From NCBI GenBank assembly GCA_910586955.1, contig CAJUMM010000031.1, forward strand, positions 1-11,135: DNA of 11,135 bases. Reading direction: 5' to 3'. Of this stretch, positions 1 to 7,239 are shown piece by piece. The DNA comes from an uncultured Lachnospiraceae bacterium. GTDB lineage: Bacteria; Bacillota; Clostridia; Lachnospirales; Lachnospiraceae. Below the pieces are notes generated by a model. The model had not been told where the DNA came from. It did no database searches and worked only from the letters and a program-made list of their open reading frames with translations. Every line of letters starts with the position of its first letter. The first letter of the stretch is position 1. A program made the translations under genes and the position numbers.

Positions 1-48
1 CGAGATTTGTGTGCGTGACTGGAGTTCAGACGTGTGCTCTTCCGATCT
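1..48 (+). other. Illumina library adapter (sequencing artefact)
   Basis: Positions 15-48 match the 34-base TruSeq Read 2 adapter without a mismatch (it begins GTGACTGGAGTTCAGACG and ends TTCCGATCT). Positions 1-6 (CGAGAT) are the 3' end of the P7 flow-cell sequence, and the 8 bases between (TTGTGTGC, 7-14) sit exactly where an i7 index belongs. This is untrimmed adapter fused to the contig end, not genomic DNA. Genomic sequence starts at 49. Short reading frames that begin inside it are meaningless. Confidence 0.98.
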
Positions 49-176
49 CTGGTAGTCTGGGGTTTATTGGAAGTGATAGCAATCTTCTGTCCGATCAGCC
101 GGTTCATCAGGGTAGACTTCCCCACATTGGGCCTCCCGATGAGGGTGGCAAAACCCGACTTGTTTTTTGCATCCAT
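49..176 (-). CDS. era: GTPase Era, N-terminal 42 residues only (cut by adapter)
   Basis: Era is a ribosome-associated GTPase that binds the 3' end of 16S rRNA and acts in 30S subunit maturation. Translation from the ATG at 176 gives a short lead-in, then the G1/Walker A motif GRPNVGKS (residues 14-21), the Era-typical stretch LIGQKIAITSNKPQTT and the G2/switch I threonines (41-42). The next codon begins AG, fitting the Arg that normally follows PQTT. The reading frame ends at 49 where adapter sequence begins, so the rest of the G domain and the KH domain are missing because of assembly, not mutation. An AAGGA ribosome site (183-187) lies 6 bases before the start. The antiporter stop codon is 11 bases upstream, so the two are probably co-transcribed. 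The motif set separates Era from Der/EngA, which has a different N-terminus. Confidence 0.93.
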
Positions 177-187
177 AAGGCTTCCTT

Positions 188-1741
188 CTAATATTTTACC
201 TGAGAATAGTCAATGGTTTCTTTCCTGCCCTGGATCCGGTTCAGGCCGTACAGCACTGCCAGCAGAAGCACAATAGCCGCAGCCATGGAAACAATCACAT
301 TTCCGCCGGTCAGGCCCATAATGATCTCACCCACCAGACAGCAGGCCAGAACTGTGGACGCATAGTACATCTGGGAAGACACGTGATCCAGATGGTTACA
401 GCCGGCTCCCGTAGAGGACAGGATGGTAGTATCAGAAATAGGAGATACGTGATCCCCGTACACAGCTCCCCCCAGAATGGCTCCGAAAATGGGCAGAAGC
501 AGATGCTCCGTGTTGGGAGTACTTGCAATGGCCGCTCCGATGGGGATCAGGATTGCCATGGTTCCCCAGGAGGTTCCGGTAGAAAATCCCAGGAAAGCAG
601 CTACAATCATGATCACAGCCGGAAGCAGAAATGCCGGGAAAGAAGAATTGGAAATGGCATTTCCCACATGGGTTCCCGTATTTAAGTAATCTGCACTGCA
701 CACGCCGCCGATGGTCCAGGCCAGAATCAGAATGGTAAAGGCCGGAACCATGGATTTGATACCCTCCGTAATGCCCCCCATAAAGTCTACGAAGGACAGC
801 ACCCGCCTGGGAATGTAAAGGATAAAGGTTACCACCAGGGCCAGGAAGCTTCCCAGCACCAGAGAGAATGCAGAATCGCACTCACCGAAAGACTCCAGGA
901 AGGGGGTCCCGGCGAATCCGCCCCCCGTGTACACCATGGCCAGCACCGTACAGATAATCAAGGCCACAATGGGGATAATCAGATCATACACTTTGCCCTT
1001 TAAAGCCTTTCCGGCAGCTCCCCCCAGATCCTCCGTGACAATGTTCTCCGTGTTGGAGAAGAGGTCTCCTTTTTCAATGGCGTTCTTCTCAAATTTCGCC
1101 ATGGGGCCGTAGTTCAGCTTGGTCAGGCAGATTACCAGGATCATAATGATGGTCAGAATGGCGTAAAAATTGTAGGGAATAGTCTTTACAAAAGTGGCCA
1201 TTCCGTTAAGCCCCGTGGCATCAGACATATAGGAGGCCACCGAGGCTCCCCAGCTGGACACAGGAGCAATAATGCAGATAGGCGCTGCGGTGGCGTCCAG
1301 AAGGTAAGCCAGCTTGGCCCTGGAAATCCGGTGCTTATCCGTCACAGGACGCATAACCGTCCCCACGGACAGGCAGTTGAAATAGTCGTCAATGAAAATC
1401 AGGCAGCCCAGGGCGCTGGTAGCAAGGGCAGCACCCCGGCGGTTGGAAATTTTCCGGGAAGCCCAGTCCCCGTAAGCCGCAGAACCTCCCGCCCGGGTTA
1501 CAATCACCACCAGGGCTCCCAGAAGTCCCAGGAAAATCAAAATGTTTACGTTGTCACCGATTTTGCTCCCCATCAGCTCAAAGGTGGAGGTTACCATGCC
1601 CACCACGTTGCCCTGGTTGTAGATCAGGGTTCCGGCCAGAATTCCCACCAGCAGGGACGAAATCACTTCTTTCGTGATCAGCGCCAGGCCGATGGCAATA
1701 ATCGGGGGTAAAATTGACAGAATCAGTTGTAATGTGTCCAT
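188..1741 (-). CDS. NhaC-family Na+/H+ antiporter
   Basis: This 517-residue polytopic inner-membrane protein has about a dozen hydrophobic stretches from residue 7 to about 500. It carries conserved blocks of the NhaC family (COG1757): FIDDYFNCLSVGTVMRPVTD (116-135), SWGASVASYM (163-172), GFSTGTSWGTMAILIPIG (385-402), and GDHVSPISDTTILSSTGAG (429-447) followed by HLDHVSSQ. Family members exchange Na+ and H+, and some relatives couple this to organic acids such as malate/lactate (MleN), so the exact substrate cannot be read from the sequence. The length is normal. The ATG at 1741 has an AGGAG site (1748-1752) 6 bases upstream. It lies 107 bp after the M16C peptidase stop and 11 bp before era, so it probably shares a transcript with era. 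A symbol beyond the family name would be guesswork. Confidence 0.9.
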   Translation of the reverse strand: MDTLQLILSILPPIIAIGLALITKEVISSLLVGILAGTLIYNQGNVVGMVTSTFELMGSKIGDNVNILIFLGLLGALVVIVTRAGGSAAYGDWASRKISNRRGAALATSALGCLIFIDDYFNCLSVGTVMRPVTDKHRISRAKLAYLLDATAAPICIIAPVSSWGASVASYMSDATGLNGMATFVKTIPYNFYAILTIIMILVICLTKLNYGPMAKFEKNAIEKGDLFSNTENIVTEDLGGAAGKALKGKVYDLIIPIVALIICTVLAMVYTGGGFAGTPFLESFGECDSAFSLVLGSFLALVVTFILYIPRRVLSFVDFMGGITEGIKSMVPAFTILILAWTIGGVCSADYLNTGTHVGNAISNSSFPAFLLPAVIMIVAAFLGFSTGTSWGTMAILIPIGAAIASTPNTEHLLLPIFGAILGGAVYGDHVSPISDTTILSSTGAGCNHLDHVSSQMYYASTVLACCLVGEIIMGLTGGNVIVSMAAAIVLLLAVLYGLNRIQGRKETIDYSQVKY

Positions 1742-1792
1742 TCGTTACTCCTCTCTTTCGTATGCGGCTGTGTCCCGGCCGCCGTATTTCAT

Positions 1793-1801
1793 TCTATATC
1801 A
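1793..1801 (-). promoter_or_regulatory. Possible extended -10 promoter before the antiporter gene
   Basis: On the minus strand TGATATAGA reads as an extended -10 (TGn followed by TATAGA) about 50 bases before the antiporter start. I find no convincing -35 hexamer at 16-18 bases, so this is a weak candidate. It would give nhaC-era a transcript independent of the peptidase gene upstream. Confidence 0.25.
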
Positions 1802-1848
1802 CCAGCCGCCAAAAAGGGATTCTGGCAGCGGACACGCAAAAACACTGG

Positions 1849-4770
1849 TCAGTGGAACAGGTTTTCCACCCTTCCAAAAAGCTCCCGGCTCTCCTCCACC
1901 CGCTCTCCGTTTCCGATGACACAGAGGCTGTTCTGGGAAAGCATGGCCTTAAGGTAGGGGGCCAGAGCCCGGATTTCTTCGCAGCCGCAGGAAAGCACTT
2001 CATCCCGCTCCTTTTGCACCTGCTCAAAGGTCAGCCCCGTCATCCAGGCTCCCATGGAGCGGAAACCCTTGGCACTGGGGGTTAAGGGAGTGTCCATGCC
2101 GCTTATGGTTCCTATGATATACTTGGTCATATCCCGGGGGGAGGCCTCAAAATGTTCCGTATAAGCGGCGCTTCCCTCAAAGACCCGGTTGGTATGTTCC
2201 AGATTGGGATCCCGGTAGGAAACCATATAGGAATTTCCCGTGCGGCTGTAGCGGTTCATACAGCCGTAGGCTCCCCCCTTTACCCTTACATTGTTCCAGA
2301 GATAATCATAGCCCATAATGGTTCGCAGCACCAGAAGGGCTCCCGTGTAGGGCAGTCCCGCCCTGGCAAAATTTCCTGCCCGCGCCACATACTGAATCTG
2401 GGAAGAGGTCTTCCACCCCTCGTTCTTCTGCTCCGGCACAAAGGCCCAGACCTCTCCCCGGGACAGTTCCTCCCGGTAAAGCTTTCCTGCCAGGCCGGCC
2501 ACCTGCTCTTTCAAATCCTCCAGGCTCTTTTTCTCTCCCGTATAGCTGACTGCCAGGTTTTCCCCGCGGAAAAGATATCTGGCCAGAAGGGCGAGCTTCC
2601 CTGCAGTCTCCTCAAAAGTTTCCCCGAAGTTCTTTTCCAGCTTCTCCATAAACTCATAGAAGCCCACGCCTCCGGTCAAATCCGTAAAGCAGGCACCGGC
2701 GGAGTAATAGGACATAGCCCGCAGGGCCGCCATGGAGTGGCCCGCTGTATTGAGGGCCGCCTGCTGCCGGGACTTGGTCTCCGCCGCCAGCTCCGAAAGC
2801 CTCTTGGCATCCGTCATTTTGGAGGTGAGAAGCATCTCCTCTATCATGGAGAAGGCGATCCCCAGCTTCTCATAAAGAGCTTTGCTGCGCACCTCAAAGA
2901 CAGGAGTGTATGCCTCTCCCTCTGCCTGATCGTAGGTATTGATACCGCAGGAAATTCCCCCTGTGTGCAGGTTCAGCTCCTTGGCAAATTCCCCATAGGA
3001 ATAGTTTTCCGTATCCACTTTTCCCAGAACGGCCCGCAAAAGCCCCAGATAGGGCACCAGCTCCCCGGGAATCCCATCTGCACGGAACAGGAGGGTCACA
3101 TAGCCGATGCCGTTGGTCAGGATATCATGATGCACCACCGGTATCTCCGATACCCGGTATTCCTCATTCTGGAACCCTTTGGCCTTCTTCTCAATGTCTT
3201 CCCGCTCAAGCAGAGGGATTTTGGCAAGCTCCTCCTGGGAGGAAGGCTCGCTCTGGTATTCCTTCAGATGCCGGGTGAAAGCCACAATCTCCTCTCTGGC
3301 TTCGTCACTTAAACTCTCCTTATATGCCTGCAGCTTTCTGCGCAGGGCCTCCTCCTGCCGGGCCGTCAGTCCCTTCTCCGGCCGGATAATAACCAGGGAG
3401 GCGTGGGGATTTTCCAAAAGATATCTGCGGATCAGCCCCTCAAAATACCCCTTCTTCACCTGGGCCTTTAAAAATTCAAAGGTTTCCAGAGCCTCCAGGT
3501 GCAGGAACACGGAATCATCATCGTAGAGCCAGCTGTCAAAAGCCTGGAGGCCGTACATAAGCCCCGGCGGGTAATGTCCGAAATCCGCCTCCCGGTAGCG
3601 GAACTCAAAATAATTGATACCCGCCCGCAAAGCCTTTTCGTCCAGGCCCTCATCCGCCAGCTTTCCTAAGGTCTCTTCTATGGTTTTTATAAAGTCATCC
3701 TTCTGGGACTCGTTTGCATTTTTCGCAATGATGGAGAAAATAGGCTGCTTCACCCCATTGTCGTAGGAGCTCATAATATCCTTGCCGATCCCCGCGTCCA
3801 GAAGGGCCTGCTTTAAAGGTGCCCCGGGCATGGAGAGCAGCACATATTCCAGCACCTGCATAGCCAGGTAAAGCTTCTCATCCAGGGTATCCCCCACGGA
3901 CTTGTTGTAGGACAGATAGGCGTTATCCTGAAGGCTCTCCTCGTCGGAAATGGGATAGGCCTTTACCACCTCCGCCATTTTCGTAAAAGGCGCCTGGGTG
4001 CGCACCTGGGAATCTACCGGCAGGCAGTCGTATTTACTCAGATAGTTTTCATCAAGCCAGGCCAGCTTTTCCGCCATATTGCAGTCCCCGTAGAGGAAAA
4101 TATAGCTGTTGGAGGGATGGTAATAACGGCTGTGGAAATCCAGGAACTCACTGTATTTTAAATCAGGAATGCTTTCCGGGTCCCCGCCGGACTCATTGGC
4201 ATAGGTGGTGTCCGGATACAAGGAATTTAAGATCATCCGCTCCAGCACCCCTTCCGGGGAGGAAAAAGCCCCCTTCATCTCATTGTAGACCACGCCGTTT
4301 AAGGTCAGGGGTGCCTCTGCCGACTCCATCTCGTAATGCCAGCCCTCCTGGCGGAAGATCTCTTCCTTATCATAAATATTGGGGTAGAATACGGCATCCA
4401 TATACACATGGATAAGATTCTGGAAATCCTTCTGATTACAGCTTGCCACCGGATACACAGTCTTATCCGGGTAGGTCATGGCATTTAAAAACGTGTTTAA
4501 AGAGCCCTTGGCCAGCTCCACAAAGGGATCCTTCACCGGGAACTCTTTGGAACCGCACAAGACCGAGTGTTCCAGAATGTGAGGCACTCCCGTGTCGTCC
4601 GGAGCCGGGGTCCGAAAACCGATATAAAAGACTTTGTTATCGTCCTCGTTGGAGAGCAGGCAGACCTTGGCTTCCGTCTTCTTGTGACGCAGGTAATAAC
4701 CTGTGGAATGTAATTCCCCAATCTCCCTTTTCTCTATCAATTCGTAAGCATCTAACTGTTCAACTGTCAT
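1849..4770 (-). CDS. M16C metallopeptidase, PreP/Cym1-like (insulinase family)
   Basis: A 973-residue zinc peptidase of the inverzincin type. The zinc site is the inverted motif HILEH (64-68), with Glu67 as general base, and Glu164 in YNEMKG is the expected third ligand. The C-terminal half keeps the substrate-holding pair seen in presequence proteases: Arg829 and Tyr835 in RVKGGAYG, followed by YRDPN (852-856). Length and the two-half layout fit the single-chain M16C class (mitochondrial PreP/Cym1, about 970-1000 residues), which degrades unstructured peptides in a closed chamber. No signal peptide or membrane segment is visible, so a cytoplasmic peptide-clearing role is inferred. The ATG at 4770 has AGGAG (4780-4784) 9 bases upstream and a good promoter at 4821-4848. 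The substrate is unknown. The family call is firm; a biological role in this organism is not established. Confidence 0.93.
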   Translation of the reverse strand: MTVEQLDAYELIEKREIGELHSTGYYLRHKKTEAKVCLLSNEDDNKVFYIGFRTPAPDDTGVPHILEHSVLCGSKEFPVKDPFVELAKGSLNTFLNAMTYPDKTVYPVASCNQKDFQNLIHVYMDAVFYPNIYDKEEIFRQEGWHYEMESAEAPLTLNGVVYNEMKGAFSSPEGVLERMILNSLYPDTTYANESGGDPESIPDLKYSEFLDFHSRYYHPSNSYIFLYGDCNMAEKLAWLDENYLSKYDCLPVDSQVRTQAPFTKMAEVVKAYPISDEESLQDNAYLSYNKSVGDTLDEKLYLAMQVLEYVLLSMPGAPLKQALLDAGIGKDIMSSYDNGVKQPIFSIIAKNANESQKDDFIKTIEETLGKLADEGLDEKALRAGINYFEFRYREADFGHYPPGLMYGLQAFDSWLYDDDSVFLHLEALETFEFLKAQVKKGYFEGLIRRYLLENPHASLVIIRPEKGLTARQEEALRRKLQAYKESLSDEAREEIVAFTRHLKEYQSEPSSQEELAKIPLLEREDIEKKAKGFQNEEYRVSEIPVVHHDILTNGIGYVTLLFRADGIPGELVPYLGLLRAVLGKVDTENYSYGEFAKELNLHTGGISCGINTYDQAEGEAYTPVFEVRSKALYEKLGIAFSMIEEMLLTSKMTDAKRLSELAAETKSRQQAALNTAGHSMAALRAMSYYSAGACFTDLTGGVGFYEFMEKLEKNFGETFEETAGKLALLARYLFRGENLAVSYTGEKKSLEDLKEQVAGLAGKLYREELSRGEVWAFVPEQKNEGWKTSSQIQYVARAGNFARAGLPYTGALLVLRTIMGYDYLWNNVRVKGGAYGCMNRYSRTGNSYMVSYRDPNLEHTNRVFEGSAAYTEHFEASPRDMTKYIIGTISGMDTPLTPSAKGFRSMGAWMTGLTFEQVQKERDEVLSCGCEEIRALAPYLKAMLSQNSLCVIGNGERVEESRELFGRVENLFH

Positions 4771-4820
4771 CTTTCACTGCTCCTGGCTGTTTTACTTTTT
4801 ATAAGATAAATATCTGGTAT

Positions 4821-4848
4821 AGTATATCACTTTTTTATCCGGTTTAAA
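4821..4848 (-). promoter_or_regulatory. Promoter of the M16C peptidase gene
   Basis: On the minus strand a TTTAAA -35 (4843-4848) and a TATACT -10 (4821-4826) are 16 bases apart. They lie between the ptsH terminator and the peptidase start, in AT-rich DNA, and predict a leader of about 45 bases. Position just after a strong terminator supports an independent transcription start. Confidence 0.65.
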
Positions 4849-4873
4849 AGGAAAAATTGTAATTTCCGCCTGC

Positions 4874-4913
4874 AAAAATACCGGGAAATCGTAAAGATAC
4901 GATTTCCCGGTAT
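4874..4913 (-). terminator. Intrinsic terminator of ptsI-ptsH
   Basis: On the minus strand a perfect 16-bp stem (arms 4898-4913 and 4878-4893) with a 4-base loop TCTT is followed by a run of five T. It begins 27 bases after the ptsH stop codon. This is a textbook factor-independent terminator that closes the PTS transcript and separates it from the peptidase promoter. Confidence 0.93.
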
Positions 4914-4939
4914 GGTAATAACTGGCCAAACTGCCGGAA

Positions 4940-5197
4940 TTATAAGTTCTCTTTGAAGAAGGTCTCGATGGCCGCAAATGCAGCATCCTCATCCTCACCC
5001 TCGATGGTAACGGTTACTTCCACGCCCTGCTTTACGCCCATGGACATCACAGCCATGATTCTCTTAGCGTCGGCTTTCTTCACTCCGCTGTCCAGGGTAA
5101 CGGCGCTCTTAAATTTAGCAGCCTCTTTCACCAGCAGGCCGGCCGGTCTTGCGTGAAGTCCCAATTCATCCTGTACTACATACTTAAACTCTTTCAT
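4940..5197 (-). CDS. ptsH: Phosphocarrier protein HPr (Arg at position 46)
   Basis: HPr takes phosphate from Enzyme I on a histidine and passes it to the sugar-specific EIIA domains in the cytoplasm. The 85-residue product has the usual length and the active-site block LGLHARPAG, with His15 and Arg17 in canonical places. The hydrophobic face around residues 47-51 (IMAVM) is also kept. The start at 5197 is preferred to an in-frame ATG at 5251: it gives the normal HPr N-terminus MKEFKYVV and has AAAGGAG (5207-5213) 9 bases before it. Ungapped alignment by eye with B. subtilis HPr puts Arg at 46 (DAKRIM against NLKSIM), so the Ser46 target of HPr kinase/phosphorylase is absent. It follows ptsI by 79 bp and ends 27 bp before a strong terminator. 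Confidence 0.97.
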   Translation of the reverse strand: MKEFKYVVQDELGLHARPAGLLVKEAAKFKSAVTLDSGVKKADAKRIMAVMSMGVKQGVEVTVTIEGEDEDAAFAAIETFFKENL

Positions 5198-5276
5198 TTC
5201 CTCTGTCTCCTTTATGTTTGTGTTGGATTTATAGCTGTAAACCGGTTTCACCCGGCAGACTACCTTGACTTAAGCT

Positions 5277-6896
5277 TTACTCCGCCTCGCGGATCTTCTT
5301 GCGCAGCTCCAGGGTAAATACGGGGGATACGGAAAGCTCGTCGATGCCCATCTGGAGGAACCGGCGGGTCAGCTCCATATCGGCTCCCAGCTCGCCGCAG
5401 ATGCCGCACCATGCGCCGTGGTCATGGGCACACTCGATGGTCCTCTGGATCATCCGCAGTACCGCCTCATGGTGGGGATCGTAAATATTGTCCAGGGACT
5501 GGTTCTGGCGGTCAATGGCCAGGGTGTACTGGGTCAGATCGTTGGTTCCGATGCTGAAGAAGTCCACCTCCGCCGCCAGCATATCCGCAATCATAACTGC
5601 TGCCGGCGTCTCCACCATAATGCCCAGTTCTACGTCACCGAAGGGGATATCCGCCTGGGTCAGTTCCGTCTTCACTTCCTCCACAATCTCCTTGATGCGC
5701 TTCACTTCCGCCACGGAGATAATCATGGGGAACATAATGGATGCCGTGCCGTAGGCGCTGGCCCGGAAAATGGCCCGCAGCTGGGTCTTGAACACATCCA
5801 CCCGCTCCAGGCAGATGCGGATAGCCCGGAAGCCCATAGCCGGATTTTCTTCCTTGGGAATGTTGAAGTAATCCGCCTGCTTGTCGGCCCCGATATCCAG
5901 AGTACGGATGATAACCTTCTTCCCGTTCATCTTGGAAATTACATTTTTGTATACCTTAAACTGCTCTTCCTCCGTGGGATAGTCATCCCGTCCCAGATAG
6001 AGGAATTCGCTGCGGAAGAGGCCGATGCCCTCGGAGTCGTTCTCCAGAACGGAATCCACATCCTCCTCGCTTCCGATGTTGGCATAGAGATGCACATGCT
6101 TCCCGCTCTTGGTCACGGTGGGAAGGCCTTTTAAGCTCTGGAGCAGAAGCTTGCGCTCTTCCTCCCTCTTCTTCTTCTCCTGCATCACCGCCATGGTCAC
6201 TTCGTCCGGCTCAATGTGGATATTTCCGGTGAAACCGTCCACAATACCTATTTTCCCATTCAGGCCGGTGTCCAGATCAATGTCCGCCGTCACCAGGCAG
6301 GGAATATTCATCATCCGGGCCAGGATGGCCGTATGGGAATTGGCGGAGCCCTTCTGGGTCACCAGTGCCAGAATCTTATCCTTCTCAAACTGCACCGTCT
6401 CGCTGGGAGCCAGATCCTCCGCCAGGATGATCACCGGCTCCGGCATAGCCTCCGCGCTTACCTGGGTACCGCTTAAGATCGCAATGAGACGGCCGGAGAT
6501 GTCATTGATATCCGCCGCGCGTCCCCGCATATAATCGTCGTCCATACTCAGGAAAATCGCCGCGCACTGCTCTCCGGTGACAAATACGGCATACTCCGCA
6601 TTCACCTTGTCCTGCTCGATCATGCCCGTGATGCCTTCCACAAAGTCCAGATCCTCCAGAAGCATCTGATGGGCTTCGAAAATCTCCGCCTCAGCCTCTC
6701 CCACATCCCGCATGGTCTTCTCTTTCAGCATGGCAAGCTGCTCCGCAGCTTTCGCCTTGGCTGCCATATAGCGGTCAATCTCCGCCTGCGTATCCTCAAT
6801 GGTCCGTTTGTCAACCACCTGGGCCGCCTTCTTGTATACAAACAGTTTTCCGATGGCAACGCCGGCAAATACGCTCTTACCCTGACGAGTTTCCAT
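5277..6896 (-). CDS. ptsI: PTS Enzyme I (phosphoenolpyruvate-protein phosphotransferase)
   Basis: Enzyme I autophosphorylates from phosphoenolpyruvate and hands the phosphate to HPr, feeding all PTS sugar transporters. The 539 residues show the N-terminal HPr-binding and swivelling domains, with the phospho-His motif GSANSHTAILAR (His188), then the PEP-binding barrel. Visible there are GLFRSEFL (Arg295), RTLDIGADK (Arg331), GFRAIR (355-360), MVET with Mg ligand Glu429, the signature FFSIGTNDLTQYTLAIDR with Asp453, and the proton donor Cys500 in CGELGAD. It is somewhat shorter than the roughly 570 residues of E. coli and B. subtilis enzymes but has every catalytic landmark. The ATG at 6896 has AGGGAGGA (6905-6912) 8 bases upstream. 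ptsH follows it, the reverse of the common ptsHI order. Its leader starts at the promoter at 7112-7140 and holds a terminator-like hairpin. Confidence 0.97.
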   Translation of the reverse strand: METRQGKSVFAGVAIGKLFVYKKAAQVVDKRTIEDTQAEIDRYMAAKAKAAEQLAMLKEKTMRDVGEAEAEIFEAHQMLLEDLDFVEGITGMIEQDKVNAEYAVFVTGEQCAAIFLSMDDDYMRGRAADINDISGRLIAILSGTQVSAEAMPEPVIILAEDLAPSETVQFEKDKILALVTQKGSANSHTAILARMMNIPCLVTADIDLDTGLNGKIGIVDGFTGNIHIEPDEVTMAVMQEKKKREEERKLLLQSLKGLPTVTKSGKHVHLYANIGSEEDVDSVLENDSEGIGLFRSEFLYLGRDDYPTEEEQFKVYKNVISKMNGKKVIIRTLDIGADKQADYFNIPKEENPAMGFRAIRICLERVDVFKTQLRAIFRASAYGTASIMFPMIISVAEVKRIKEIVEEVKTELTQADIPFGDVELGIMVETPAAVMIADMLAAEVDFFSIGTNDLTQYTLAIDRQNQSLDNIYDPHHEAVLRMIQRTIECAHDHGAWCGICGELGADMELTRRFLQMGIDELSVSPVFTLELRKKIREAE

Positions 6897-6994
6897 AGTT
6901 CAAATCCTCCCTGTCTCCAATTTTTCATACCCAGTTCCCATCCGGCTTCCCGCTTCTCCTAGTATGGCCGCCCCGGGGACTTTTCCATACATAC

Positions 6995-7032
6995 AAAAAA
7001 CCAAACCCTGTAATCTAAAATGCCGGGGTTTG
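6995..7032 (-). terminator. Terminator-like hairpin in the ptsI leader (possible attenuator)
   Basis: On the minus strand the arms CAAACCC (7026-7032) and GGGTTTG (7002-7008) form a 7-bp stem with a 17-base loop, followed by one G and six T (6995-7000). It lies between the ptsI promoter and the gene, about 100 bases upstream of the start codon and without a coding region before it. That is the arrangement of a transcription attenuator. The stem is short and the loop large, so its strength is uncertain. I did not find a clear match to a BglG/GlcT-type antiterminator site. Confidence 0.45.
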
Positions 7033-7111
7033 TAACTCCTGAATCTTATCTTACAAAATCTGGCTTTTTCACGGCAAATCTCTCCAGTACGATGGGTTTT
7101 ACTTAGTAACC

Positions 7112-7140
7112 AATATACCAGTTTATCCAAAAAAAGTCAA
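7112..7140 (-). promoter_or_regulatory. Promoter of ptsI-ptsH
   Basis: On the minus strand TTGACT (7135-7140) and TATATT (7112-7117) are separated by exactly 17 bases. The -35 lies 37 bases past the end of the nagB terminator, and the predicted start gives a leader of a little over 200 bases before ptsI. The 343-base gap between ptsI and nagB holds this promoter, the leader hairpin (6995-7032), a possible cre-like core (7159-7166) and the nagB terminator. I see no gene in it. Confidence 0.85.
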
Positions 7141-7158
7141 TGGTTTTCCGATTCTTTC

Positions 7159-7166
7159 AGCGTTTT
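7159..7166 (-). promoter_or_regulatory. Weak cre-like core upstream of the ptsI promoter
   Basis: The minus-strand octamer AAAACGCT fits the core (WAARCGYT) of the catabolite responsive element bound by CcpA and ends 18 bases upstream of the ptsI -35. The outer positions of the consensus do not match, so this is only a candidate. A site upstream of -35 would suit activation more than repression. Confidence 0.2.
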
Positions 7167-7177
7167 GCCAAAGACTC

Positions 7178-7222
7178 AAAAAAGCGCCGCAGCACGAACC
7201 CTAAGGTCTGCGCTGGGGCGCT
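7178..7222 (-). terminator. Intrinsic terminator after nagB
   Basis: On the minus strand the outer arms AGCGCC (7217-7222) and GGCGCT (7183-7188) enclose further pairing: CAGCGC with GTGCTG, then GACC with GGTT, closed by the loop TTAG. The stem has two single mismatches and some G-U pairs. Six T (7178-7183) follow. It begins 17 bases after the nagB stop codon and separates nagB from the ptsI promoter. Confidence 0.9.
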
Positions 7223-7239
7223 GTTCTTTTTCCCAATCT

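Noticed and set aside
49..176. Era fragment as a pseudogene
   Set aside because: The frame is intact up to the adapter junction; the truncation is technical.
9..276. Two plus-strand reading frames that start in the first 40 bases
   Set aside because: Their start codons and N-termini come from the Illumina adapter, and the rest is antisense to era and the antiporter gene.
1838..1854. Small hairpin with T run after the M16C stop codon (CACT-GACC-AGTG, then five T)
   Set aside because: The stem is only 4 bp and overlaps the stop codon; too weak to call a terminator.
2152..3312. Long plus-strand open frame (386 codons) opposite the M16C gene, and similar long frames at 7165-8037 and 8330-9133
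   Set aside because: They are antisense to genes with clear family motifs, have no family resemblance, no ribosome site or promoter that I can see, and reflect GC-rich codon use on the other strand.
7084..7113. BglG/GlcT-type antiterminator site near the ptsI transcription start (GGTTACTAAGTAAAACC)
   Set aside because: Only a loose likeness to the known 29-base sites, with poor pairing and a distance of over 50 bases to the hairpin.
6900..7130. 76-codon minus-strand frame in the ptsI leader as a possible leader peptide
   Set aside because: Its start codon lies inside the ptsI promoter spacer, upstream of the expected transcription start, so it would not be transcribed from that promoter; no ribosome site is present.
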